A stretch of DNA of 54,776 bases from Flammeovirgaceae bacterium. GTDB taxonomy: Bacteria; Bacteroidota; Bacteroidia; Cytophagales; Cyclobacteriaceae. Made by a program: the position numbers and the translations under genes. This document shows, piece after piece, positions 15,636 to 23,925 of this stretch (the first letter of the stretch is position 1; each line of letters starts with the position of its first letter). The stretch is taken from the NCBI GenBank assembly GCA_024638265.1, contig JAHEKQ010000013.1:1-54776 (forward strand), given 5' to 3'. The notes below the pieces were generated by a model. The model was not told the origin of the DNA, did not search any database, and saw only the letters and a list, made by a program, of their open reading frames with translations.

Positions 15636-17657
15636 ATGAGAAAAGCACTTATACTGATTCTGTTTACCGCATTACACTTGATGTCCTATGGACAGAAGGA
15701 AGAGGATTACTATAAAATTTTGCGGGTACCCCTTCCTGAAGGAGTGGTGCTTGAAGCCGGAGGAGTATGCAGCCTTCCCAATGGTGAAATAGCCGTATCA
15801 ACCAGGCGTGGAGATATTTACATCATTGAGAATCCACTGGGAGCCAAACCGGTATTCAGGAAATTCGCCACAGGGATGCACGAAATTCTTGGTCTCAGGT
15901 ATTATAATAGTGCATTTTATTGTGCGCAACGATCCGAGCTGACAAAGGTGACTGATAGGAATGGTGATGGCTATGCGGATCGATATGAAACAGTTTTCTC
16001 CTGGCCACTTTCCGGAAATTACCATGAGTACAGCTTTGGACCGGTTATCGATGATAAAGGAAATATGTTTGTTACCCTCAACGTTGGATTTTTCAATCCC
16101 GACTGGTGGAGGGGTAGGAGTAATGCGCCCTGGCGTGGCTGGACCCTTAAGATCTCTGAAAATGGGGATGTTGAACCTTTCGCTACTGGTATGAGATCGC
16201 CTGCCGGAATTGGTATTATTGACGGTGAGTTCTTCTATGCAGATAACCAGGGTGATTGGATTGGTTCCGGTGGATTGGTGCATGTGCAAAAAGGAGATTT
16301 TACCGGTCATCCTGCAGGTCTTGCATGGGCGGATAGTACGATTTCACCTGTAAATGTTTCATTGGAGGATGTTTACGACGTTGTTGATCCACGTTTCGCC
16401 AGTGAAGGTGAGTCCCCCAAACAACCCAATAACATTGAGGATGAACCCATTGTACCATTTTTCTCTCTTAAGGATCAGTATGAATCGATAAAGGCCCCCG
16501 CTGTTTGGCTTCCCCATGGTGTATTGGGTATATCTACCTCTGAAATAATTACGGACAATACTGGAGGAGATTTTGGCCCCTTTGAGGGCCAGGTATTTAT
16601 TGGAGACCAGGGTCAAAGTAAAATAACCAGGGTATTCCTGGAAAAAGTTAAGGGTGAGTACCAGGGAGCTGCATTCGGTTTCAGGGAAGGATTCAGTTCC
16701 GGGGTTCTCAGGATGGCCTGGGCCAGTGATAACAGCTTGTTTGTCGGGCAAACTAACAGGGGATGGGGTAGTACCGGACAGGAACCCTATGCTTTGGAAC
16801 GATTGGTATGGACTGGAAAAATACCCTTTGAAATGAAATGCATTTCAGCCAGGGCAGATGGATTTGAAATTGAATTTACCGAAGCAGTGGATATAAAATC
16901 AGCCGGAAATCCGGAGAATTACCAGGTTTCGAATTTCATTTATAAGTATCATCCTGTATATGGCAGTCCAGCTGTAGATCAGCAAGAATTAAAGATTAAT
17001 GGTATCGAGATTCTAGAGGATGGAATGAAAGTAAGGATTGCAATGGATGGCCTGAAGGAGAGGTATATTCATGAGATTATAGTAAATGTTACAAACTCGG
17101 AAGGAGAAGCACTTTTACATTCCACTGGATATTACACGCTCAATAACATACCAGAGGGAGATAAGATGGAACTAAAAGAAACCAAAATACAAAAGGCTCC
17201 CACTGCAAAGAAGGTTAAGAAACCGGTTAGTAAAACTCTGGCCAAACCGGCAAAACGTACAACGACGATGCCAGCTGGTTGGGGAAATGTTGATCAGACC
17301 GTTCAGGTTCGCGCGAAGCCGGGATTGAAATACGATATTGAAAAGATTGAAGTGAAAGCTGGTCAGAAAATCAGGATCGATTTCATTAATCCCGATGATA
17401 TGCCGCACAATTTCCTTATCGTAATGCCCGGACAAGGTAATAAAGTGGGAGAGGCGGCGTTGAAACTGGGAATCAAGGGTACTGAATTGAATTATGTGCC
17501 TGATATGGAAGAGGTAATATACCATACGAAACTACTTCAGCCCGGTGAAAAAGAAAGCATATATATCATAGCACCTCAAAATCCGGGTAATTACACTTAT
17601 GTCTGCACTTATCCGGGTCACTATATCTCTATGCGGGGAACACTCGTTGTAAAGTAA
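15636..17657 (+). CDS. Beta-propeller (sorbosone dehydrogenase-like) fused to azurin-like cupredoxin
   Basis: A 673-residue exported protein (signal peptide to about residue 20). Residues 25-400 are a glucose/sorbosone-dehydrogenase-like propeller (GGVCSLPNGEIAVSTRRGDI, ATGMRSPAGIGIIDGEFF, FIGDQGQSKITRV). A small beta domain follows at 405-510, then a Lys/Pro/Thr linker (about 520-555). The C-terminal 115 residues form a type-1 copper domain: ligands His591 (DDMPHNF), Cys657, His662 and Met666 in CTYPGHYISM have exactly the azurin spacing. This suggests an oxidation whose electrons leave through copper. The gene starts 2 bases after the DUF1080-PA14 gene. The propeller substrate is unknown. 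Confidence 0.8.
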   Translation: MRKALILILFTALHLMSYGQKEEDYYKILRVPLPEGVVLEAGGVCSLPNGEIAVSTRRGDIYIIENPLGAKPVFRKFATGMHEILGLRYYNSAFYCAQRSELTKVTDRNGDGYADRYETVFSWPLSGNYHEYSFGPVIDDKGNMFVTLNVGFFNPDWWRGRSNAPWRGWTLKISENGDVEPFATGMRSPAGIGIIDGEFFYADNQGDWIGSGGLVHVQKGDFTGHPAGLAWADSTISPVNVSLEDVYDVVDPRFASEGESPKQPNNIEDEPIVPFFSLKDQYESIKAPAVWLPHGVLGISTSEIITDNTGGDFGPFEGQVFIGDQGQSKITRVFLEKVKGEYQGAAFGFREGFSSGVLRMAWASDNSLFVGQTNRGWGSTGQEPYALERLVWTGKIPFEMKCISARADGFEIEFTEAVDIKSAGNPENYQVSNFIYKYHPVYGSPAVDQQELKINGIEILEDGMKVRIAMDGLKERYIHEIIVNVTNSEGEALLHSTGYYTLNNIPEGDKMELKETKIQKAPTAKKVKKPVSKTLAKPAKRTTTMPAGWGNVDQTVQVRAKPGLKYDIEKIEVKAGQKIRIDFINPDDMPHNFLIVMPGQGNKVGEAALKLGIKGTELNYVPDMEEVIYHTKLLQPGEKESIYIIAPQNPGNYTYVCTYPGHYISMRGTLVVK

Positions 17658-17659
17658 TA

Positions 17660-17690
17660 TTGTTTAGGGATTGGGAATGGACTACTTTTG
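17660..17690 (+). promoter_or_regulatory. Promoter of typA (Bacteroidota type)
   Basis: TTG at 17660-17662, a 20-base spacer, and TACTTTTG at 17683-17690: the same -7 box and the same spacing as the tRNA-Cys promoter. The -7 box contains the TTG that would otherwise be taken as an upstream start of typA, which argues for the ATG at 17709. The leader is very short (about 10-15 bases). Confidence 0.68.
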
Positions 17691-17708
17691 CGGCTTCAAA
17701 ACGAGGTC

Positions 17709-19469
17709 ATGCAAAAAATATTTAATGTAGCAATCATCGCCCATGTGGACCATGGAAAAACTACCCTGGTAGATAAGATTATCCATGAGACAAAAGTACT
17801 GGATGAGCGCAAAGAGAGTGGAGAGCTGATTCTTGACAACTTTGACCTCGAAAGGGAACGAGGGATTACAATTCTATCGAAGAACGTAGCAGTCAATTAC
17901 AAAGGCCACAAAATCAATATTATTGATACACCGGGCCACGCTGATTTTGGTGGTGAAGTCGAGAGGGTTCTCAAGATGGCAGATGGAGTTCTCTTATTGG
18001 TGGATGCTTTTGAGGGTCCGATGCCACAAACTCGCTTTGTTCTCAACAAGGCCCTTGAATTGGGATTAAAGCCCATTGTCGTGGTAAACAAAGTGGACAA
18101 GGAAAATTGCAGGCCTGATGAGGTTCAGGAAAAGATATTTGACCTCATGTTTGCCCTGGATGCCACGGAGGATCAATTGGAATTTGAAACTATTTTCGGG
18201 AGTTCCAAGCATGGTTGGATGAGTACTGACTGGAAGAAGCCAACTGATCATATTCAGCCCTTACTGGATGCTATTATTGATAATATTCCGGAAGCTCAGT
18301 ATCATGATGGAGCCTCACAAATGCAAGTAGCGTCTCTCGATTACTCACAATTTGTTGGCAGGATAGCAATTGGTCGTGTATTCAGGGGAACATTGAGTGA
18401 AAATCAGGATTGTGTAATTTTCAGAAAAGATGGCTCCCGGAAGAACGTGAGGATCAAAGAATTGTATGTCTTTGATGGACTGGGTCGTAACAAGGTCAGT
18501 GAAGTTAGATGCGGTGATCTATGTGCCGTTGTTGGTTTGGAAGAATTTGACATTGGGGATACTATCGCTGACAGGAATGAACCGGAAGAGCTCCGGCGAA
18601 TCGCGGTCGACGAACCCACGATGAGTATGCTATTCACTATTAATAACAGCCCGCTTTTTGGAAAGGAAGGTAAGTTCGTTACAAGCCGGCACCTTCGTGA
18701 TCGGTTGTTTAAGGAAACTGAAAAGAACCTGGCTCTTCGTGTCTTACCTACAGATTCAGAAGATAAATTCAATGTATACGGACGGGGAATCCTACATCTT
18801 TCCGTCTTGATTGAGACCATGAGGAGAGAGGGTTACGAGCTACAGGTCGGGAAACCTCAGATCATTGAAAAAGAAATTGATGGAGTACGTAACGAACCAT
18901 TTGAACACCTGGTGGTTGATGTTCCAGAGGACTATTCAGGCAAAGTCATTGAGTTGGTAACGCAGCGTAAAGGGGACCTAACAGTGATGGAGCCCCGTTC
19001 AGATGTACAACATCTTGAATTTGATATCCCATCCCGGGGCTTGATAGGATTGAGGAATAATGTGCTTACCGCCACTTCCGGTGAGGCAGTTATGAGTCAC
19101 CGTTTTGTTGAATACAGGCCAGCAAAAGGTGAAATTTCAGAGAACAGGAATGGTTCATTGGTATCCATGGAAGCAGGTATGGCACTGGCCTATGCAATTG
19201 ACAGGTTGCAGGATCGTGGCCGATTCTTTATCTCACCCGGAGAGAATGTGTATAAAGGCCAGGTCATTGGCGAACACTCCCGATCGAGTGATCTTGATGT
19301 GAATGTAATCAAGGGAAAAAAGCTGACGAATATGCGTGCAGCAGGAAGTGATGATAATGCCAAAATTGCCCCAAAAATTCAGTTTTCACTCGAGGAAGCC
19401 ATGGAGTACATCAAGGACGACGAATACCTGGAAGTGACCCCCAAAAGTATTAGAATGCGTAAGATTTGA
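17709..19469 (+). CDS. typA: Ribosome-associated GTPase TypA/BipA
   Basis: A translational GTPase related to EF-G and LepA that assists 50S assembly and stress or cold adaptation; 586 residues from the ATG at 17709. G1 is AHVDHGKTT near residues 11-19, the switch I region [11 protein letters not shown] is near 50, G3 is [11 protein letters not shown] near 73 and G4 is NKVDKENC near 131. Domain II, the EF-G-like domain III/V core and the TypA-specific C-terminal domain ([18 protein letters not shown] near 440) are all present. Length matches the family. It has its own promoter immediately upstream. Confidence 0.96.
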   Translation: MQKIFNVAIIAHVDHGKTTLVDKIIHETKVLDERKESGELILDNFDLERERGITILSKNVAVNYKGHKINIIDTPGHADFGGEVERVLKMADGVLLLVDAFEGPMPQTRFVLNKALELGLKPIVVVNKVDKENCRPDEVQEKIFDLMFALDATEDQLEFETIFGSSKHGWMSTDWKKPTDHIQPLLDAIIDNIPEAQYHDGASQMQVASLDYSQFVGRIAIGRVFRGTLSENQDCVIFRKDGSRKNVRIKELYVFDGLGRNKVSEVRCGDLCAVVGLEEFDIGDTIADRNEPEELRRIAVDEPTMSMLFTINNSPLFGKEGKFVTSRHLRDRLFKETEKNLALRVLPTDSEDKFNVYGRGILHLSVLIETMRREGYELQVGKPQIIEKEIDGVRNEPFEHLVVDVPEDYSGKVIELVTQRKGDLTVMEPRSDVQHLEFDIPSRGLIGLRNNVLTATSGEAVMSHRFVEYRPAKGEISENRNGSLVSMEAGMALAYAIDRLQDRGRFFISPGENVYKGQVIGEHSRSSDLDVNVIKGKKLTNMRAAGSDDNAKIAPKIQFSLEEAMEYIKDDEYLEVTPKSIRMRKI

Positions 19470-19547
19470 GCAGGATAATGATACCATGAAGTTGTAAAAC
19501 ACTTTTGATTATGGCATATTGTGAGTCAACTCAAAAAAAGTGTCATC

Positions 19548-20126
19548 ATGAAATTAGTACTGGCTACAATTTTTACCCTCACAACATTTGTTACTTATTC
19601 GCAGTTAGGAGATCTCGTTAGTTTGGGAGGCAAATCCTATTTTACAGAAACTGCTAGGAAGAAATACGAATTACTGGATGTCCCAATGGACCAGGTACAA
19701 TATTATATTGATGACGTTATATGGGCTGAACGGGAAGTTCCTGAGGAAGAAATTAAGAACAGTATCGACTGGGAGAAATTAAAAGATACTGGTCGAATTG
19801 CTATTCGAGAAGGTAAAACCTACGAAACTTTGAAGTTTCCAAGAAAGACTGCTTGTGTTCTGGAATTAGCTGAACCTGACAAATTAATAATGAGATTTGG
19901 CAGAGGTGAGGAAGAATTGTTGGTCTTTTATCGTACTAGCCCTGTTAATTATGATAAGAACCAGTATTATCAATTAAAGGTAGACAAAGAAGGTTATGTG
20001 ACTTACTCCAAAAAGAAGTTCAAGATATTAGAGGGTAAGACTACAAAAGTTGAATTTAAGGATACTTTCAAGAGCAAAACAAAGAAGAAAAAGACTAAGG
20101 TTAAAGGAATGAAAGTTGACAACTGA
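19548..20126 (+). CDS. Secreted protein, unknown function
   Basis: 192 residues from the ATG at 19548; a GTG 27 bases upstream would place nine polar residues before the signal peptide (MKLVLATIFTLTTFVTYS). The mature protein is mixed alpha/beta, with a clear basic tail (KSKTKKKKTKVKGMKVDN) that may bind an acidic surface or nucleic acid. I do not recognise a family. It sits alone between typA and a strong terminator, convergent with the outer-membrane barrel gene. Confidence 0.7.
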   Translation: MKLVLATIFTLTTFVTYSQLGDLVSLGGKSYFTETARKKYELLDVPMDQVQYYIDDVIWAEREVPEEEIKNSIDWEKLKDTGRIAIREGKTYETLKFPRKTACVLELAEPDKLIMRFGRGEEELLVFYRTSPVNYDKNQYYQLKVDKEGYVTYSKKKFKILEGKTTKVEFKDTFKSKTKKKKTKVKGMKVDN

Positions 20127-20131
20127 AATCT

Positions 20132-20155
20132 AACCGTCGGAAGACGGTTTTTTTT
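20132..20155 (+). terminator. Rho-independent terminator
   Basis: AACCGTC (20132-20138), loop GGAA, GACGGTT (20143-20149) and a run of eight T. It ends the 19548 gene and overlaps the stop codon of the convergent barrel gene at 20154. Confidence 0.88.
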
Positions 20156-21485
20156 ATAAGATATAGTTCAATACCAGGTTGAAATGCCTAAAGAAGTATT
20201 TATTGAAAGATGATTGGGGGAATTCAATTCTTCCACCGGTATTAGTCGCTATGTAGAGAAAACGGAAATTAGCCTTGTCGTTTTTTAACCGATAACGAAA
20301 ATCCAGCATCAGTTGGTGGTAATCGTCAAAGCCCAGTTTATTAAGTCTATAGTTACTGCTTGAAGGAAGTACATTAATCCCATAAGAGGTATTAAGGGTG
20401 AAATTATCTATTCCGGTCAACCGGATGCTCCCCATCCAGGAATGTACATCCCCGAAACCCTCAATACGCATCCTTGGAAGAAATGTGTAAAAGCCGTTTT
20501 CCGTACCGAACTCCCTTGGAAAAATATATCGTCCGCCCTTACCGACACGCGTGTAGTTCAATATCGCCTGAAGGTTATCCATTTTGTAGCCAGCCCGCAG
20601 GCTAACGGCATTGGTTCTTTCATCAGAACGGTAATATATCTCATTGTCAGACCCACCTAAAGGTCGTTGAAAAAGACTTGAAATACCTAAAATCCAATTT
20701 TGTTTACTCAAGTCAACTTTTAAATTGATTGAGTTATTTACATCGAGGATTGCATAATTCCACATTTGAATATTTAGTCCTTCCGCAGGCTTGACGGAAG
20801 CAAATCCTACCACCACTCCATCAGACATTATTTTGTCACGGTACGTAAAGCTGTTTCCATTAAGATCAAATCCATTGCCAAAATGCCCGATGATGTTCCC
20901 TGTTTTTTTCCACGTTTCAACTCCCCATGTTGTAAACTTTTGAAGGTAGGAACCTCCCAGAGAAATTTTTGAGTTTGGAAAAAATGAGAGATTGATTCCC
21001 TGGACTGCCGTGGGTTTCATCCTGCCATCCATTTTATTAATAAATGGGGAGTTATAGAAAAACCTCCCAATTTTCACATCGTATTTAGCATTCCTGAGAT
21101 TGAGGTTAAGAACATCTATGGTGCCCAGGAACCTTTTATTCATAGGTTCGAGGAACCCAGTTAGCTGGCGCTCAAAACGGGAGGATCTCATAGCAATTGG
21201 GTCTTCCATTGCAATGTCATTGCTGAAGACCCTGGAAGAGCCAATGAATTCGCTGTTGATTGATAATGATTTTCCAAATGATAACTTCACTCTTCCCCTT
21301 ATCCCGGTAACATTTGCATAGTAATCAGTACCCTCACCAGGATTTACAGTAGCCATGAAGTAATTCCTGGCCGATAAGCCATAAGACAATTTAACTTTTG
21401 AACTATCGCTTGACGACTGGCTCATTGCCGATAAACTTACCAATACAAACAGAGTAAGGATAACAGATATCCTAATAATCTTCAT
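20154..21485 (-). CDS. Predicted outer-membrane beta-barrel protein
   Basis: 443 residues from the ATG at 21485. Upstream extension would put 25 residues of the SulP frame before the clear signal peptide (MKIIRISVILTLFVLVSLSAMS). The mature protein is rich in alternating polar/aromatic strands (KLSYGLSARNYFMATVN, LQAILNYTRVGKGGRYIF, LMLDFRYRLKNDKANFRFLY) and ends in HFNLVLNYIL, a typical barrel closing strand. No named family is recognised. Its start overlaps the sulP stop by 14 bases, so translation is probably coupled. It may be the outer-membrane partner of the anion transporter. Confidence 0.72.
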   Translation of the reverse strand: MKIIRISVILTLFVLVSLSAMSQSSSDSSKVKLSYGLSARNYFMATVNPGEGTDYYANVTGIRGRVKLSFGKSLSINSEFIGSSRVFSNDIAMEDPIAMRSSRFERQLTGFLEPMNKRFLGTIDVLNLNLRNAKYDVKIGRFFYNSPFINKMDGRMKPTAVQGINLSFFPNSKISLGGSYLQKFTTWGVETWKKTGNIIGHFGNGFDLNGNSFTYRDKIMSDGVVVGFASVKPAEGLNIQMWNYAILDVNNSINLKVDLSKQNWILGISSLFQRPLGGSDNEIYYRSDERTNAVSLRAGYKMDNLQAILNYTRVGKGGRYIFPREFGTENGFYTFLPRMRIEGFGDVHSWMGSIRLTGIDNFTLNTSYGINVLPSSSNYRLNKLGFDDYHQLMLDFRYRLKNDKANFRFLYIATNTGGRIEFPQSSFNKYFFRHFNLVLNYIL

Positions 21486-23202
21486 CAGCCTGGAGGGCGG
21501 CATCTTTGAGTTGACCATTTTGGGTAGGGGAATCAGACTTGAAATGTTGAACTGCTTCATCTATATAATTAAAAAATCGATTTTTTCCGACTTTTTCAAA
21601 AAAGCCGGATCTCGCAAAAACATCTCTGACAGGTCCTATGGTTCCAGTCAGGTAAACCTCTATTCCCTCGTCCCTGTATTCTGAAATCAATTCTTCGAGG
21701 TGATGTTCTGCCGAAGAGTCCATATTGCTGACAGCTTCAAGGCTCAATATAATCAATTGAAGTGCTTCACCTTTTTTCTTTTTTTCAATTTCTACCCTGT
21801 CCCTGATATTACTGTTGTTGGCAAAAAACATCTGGGCATCAATCCTGATAATTAGTATTTCCTTGTCAATAATAGCTTCGGGAAACCTGCCGGTATTCCT
21901 GTAAATGGTCGTCTCCGGAATCTTTCCTAATACTGCCATGTGTGGATAAGCACTCCTGTATATCACCATGGCCAGTGATAGAATCACGCCTATGCCAATT
22001 CCAATTTCGACTCCCAGGGAGGCTGTGAAAACAAAAGTGATCAGTAAAAGCACAAAGTCAGTTCTGTCTGTTTTCCAAAGTCTCACAGGTTCTTTAAAGT
22101 CGATTAGTCCAAATACAGCGACCATAATCACTGAAGCAAGGATCGCATTTGGTAGGTAATAGAAAAGTGGTGTGAGAAATAAAAGTGTAAGCACGATCAG
22201 AACAGCACTGATAAGAGATGCCATACCAGTTTTTGCTCCCGCCTGGTCGTTTACGGCTGTCCTGGAGAACCCTCCCGTCGTGGGGAATGATTGGAAAAAG
22301 AATCCAAATAAATTAGCAAGTCCAAGACCAATCAACTCCTGGTTGGAGTTGACCTCATAATCTTTGTGTTTGCTTTGAATGGCGCGGGCAACCGCTATTG
22401 ATTCCATATACCCAATTAGCGAAATGGTTAATGCTATGGGTAGTAATTCCCTCCACTGGCCCAATCCCTCAAAAGAGAAATTAAGGCTTGGTAATCCGGC
22501 TGGAATTTCTCCAACAATAGCGACACCGGCATCCTGAAGATTAAAAAGTTTTACCACCAGGATCGAGGCAATAACAGCAACTAGGGACCCCGGGATAGAT
22601 TTGCTCACTTTCCTGAGAACCAGGATCAGGATGACCCCCGAAATTCCAATAATAAAGGTCACTATGTGCGTATTTTCGAGCCCTGCAACAGTATTGGTAA
22701 TAATCTCATGAATATGGTGACTCCTGGGAATATTAAATCCCAGCAGATGTTTTAACTGACTGAAACCTATGATCAGGGCAGCAGCCGAGGTGAATCCACT
22801 GATCACCGGGTGGCTTAGAAAGTTAACGAGGAAGCCAAGTTTAAACAATCCCATTAAAAACTGGAAGCTTCCAACCATAACAGCCAATAGAATGGCCAAT
22901 CTTATGAATTCATCAGAACCGGGTTGAGCAATCTGGCTGATTCCCGAAGCAACGAGAAGTGAGATCATGGCAACAGGTCCTACGGCGAGTTGTCGACTGC
23001 TTCCGAACAGAGCGTAGATGAATAGCGGAACAGTAGAGGCATAAAGGCCATAAATTGGGGGTAGGCCTGCAAGCATTGCATAGGCCATTCCTTGCGGAAT
23101 AAGCATAATGCCTACAGTGATCCCAGCCGAAAGGTCACCCTTTAACTGGGACTGGTTATAAGTGCGAAGCCATGAAAAAGCCGGAATCCACTTTGAGATC
23201 AT
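21472..23202 (-). CDS. SulP family anion transporter with STAS domain
   Basis: A 576-residue inner-membrane transporter of the SulP/SLC26 family (sulfate, bicarbonate or other anions). The signature GDLSAGITVGIMLIPQGMAYAMLAGLPPIYGLYAS-like segment at 22-56 (split here for length) and SFPTTGGFSRTAVNDQAGAKT near 305 are clear; about 12-14 membrane segments run to residue 420. The STAS domain (about 440-550, with ILIIRIDAQMFFANN and LEAVSNMDSSAEHHL, carrying the nucleotide-binding-like loop) is present. A -7 promoter box lies 18 bases upstream and a perfect palindrome about 50 bases upstream. Confidence 0.92.
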   Translation of the reverse strand: MISKWIPAFSWLRTYNQSQLKGDLSAGITVGIMLIPQGMAYAMLAGLPPIYGLYASTVPLFIYALFGSSRQLAVGPVAMISLLVASGISQIAQPGSDEFIRLAILLAVMVGSFQFLMGLFKLGFLVNFLSHPVISGFTSAAALIIGFSQLKHLLGFNIPRSHHIHEIITNTVAGLENTHIVTFIIGISGVILILVLRKVSKSIPGSLVAVIASILVVKLFNLQDAGVAIVGEIPAGLPSLNFSFEGLGQWRELLPIALTISLIGYMESIAVARAIQSKHKDYEVNSNQELIGLGLANLFGFFFQSFPTTGGFSRTAVNDQAGAKTGMASLISAVLIVLTLLFLTPLFYYLPNAILASVIMVAVFGLIDFKEPVRLWKTDRTDFVLLLITFVFTASLGVEIGIGIGVILSLAMVIYRSAYPHMAVLGKIPETTIYRNTGRFPEAIIDKEILIIRIDAQMFFANNSNIRDRVEIEKKKKGEALQLIILSLEAVSNMDSSAEHHLEELISEYRDEGIEVYLTGTIGPVRDVFARSGFFEKVGKNRFFNYIDEAVQHFKSDSPTQNGQLKDAALQADEDY

Positions 23203-23220
23203 AATCCTTGATTTATATCA

Positions 23221-23228
23221 CAAAATTA
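23221..23228 (-). promoter_or_regulatory. Candidate -7 box of the SulP operon
   Basis: On the minus strand the bases read TAATTTTG, matching TAnnTTTG. No matching TTTG is seen at the usual distance, so the promoter may need an activator; the palindrome at 23253-23271 lies just beyond that position. Confidence 0.4.
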
Positions 23229-23252
23229 AATGGCAGCTACTTCAAGCTGAGT

Positions 23253-23271
23253 GATTAAGGTCACCTTAATC
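23253..23271. promoter_or_regulatory. Perfect 19-bp palindrome (possible operator)
   Basis: GATTAAGGT (23253-23261), centre C, ACCTTAATC (23263-23271). It sits 4 bases beyond the stop of the 23275 gene and about 50 bases upstream of the SulP start. No T tract follows on the minus strand, so it is more likely an operator than a terminator. Confidence 0.45.
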
Positions 23272-23274
23272 CTT

Positions 23275-23853
23275 TCAGTTCTTTGGGGGTGTGATCATGA
23301 TATGAGCTCGGTGGGTGCCAGGATCCATTAACCATGGAGCACCCGGAAACGGAGGAGCCAGTGGTAGTCCGGTGTTTTCAGTAGTGGCATAGGGAATGTA
23401 GATAACCCACCTGAGGTTTGCGTTTTCAAGTGTCCCGGTTTCTTCATTGTAAACGGCATCACTGCCAGATAATACATGTAGGGTAACCTTATCCGGCATC
23501 TTCAGTTGGCCACTCTTAACTTCATTTTCCCTGATCTCAAATATCTCCTGTCTTCCTTTACCTTCTGTTCTCAATTCCCTACCTCTTTTCATAAATGGCT
23601 CTAGGCTGGAATGGTAACAACTTACACTGATTCCATCCCTTTTTGGATCATCAGCAATACAGACGGTCTGGTTTGACCCCTTTCGAAGTGTTACGAATTC
23701 ACCATTTTCATCAAATCCAAGAACGGTGGCACCGTCCCTTTGATCAGCCGGAGCAGCCAGGACGGCAATCTTAATACTTGTCTCTTCCGTTTTGGATTGG
23801 GCACAAGCGGTGGTGTAAAATATTAGCATTATAAGTGTGAAAGCGAATCGCAT
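23275..23853 (-). CDS. Exported protein, unknown function
   Basis: 192 residues with a signal peptide ending in a lipobox-like TTACAQ (Cys17). The mature part has a compact beta-rich look with two cysteines (VCIADD and VSCYHS, about 63 and 78) that could form a disulfide, and a proline-rich end GLPLAPPFPGAPWLMDPGTHRAHIMITP that looks like a conserved motif. I do not recognise a named family. It lies upstream of the SulP operon on the same strand but is separated from it by a palindrome and a promoter box. Confidence 0.7.
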   Translation of the reverse strand: MRFAFTLIMLIFYTTACAQSKTEETSIKIAVLAAPADQRDGATVLGFDENGEFVTLRKGSNQTVCIADDPKRDGISVSCYHSSLEPFMKRGRELRTEGKGRQEIFEIRENEVKSGQLKMPDKVTLHVLSGSDAVYNEETGTLENANLRWVIYIPYATTENTGLPLAPPFPGAPWLMDPGTHRAHIMITPPKN

Positions 23854-23925
23854 AGAATGAGTAGTTTCGTTGATATTTAATATACATATTTTTCATTAGT
23901 ATTAGGCTTTAACCCCAAACCTATT

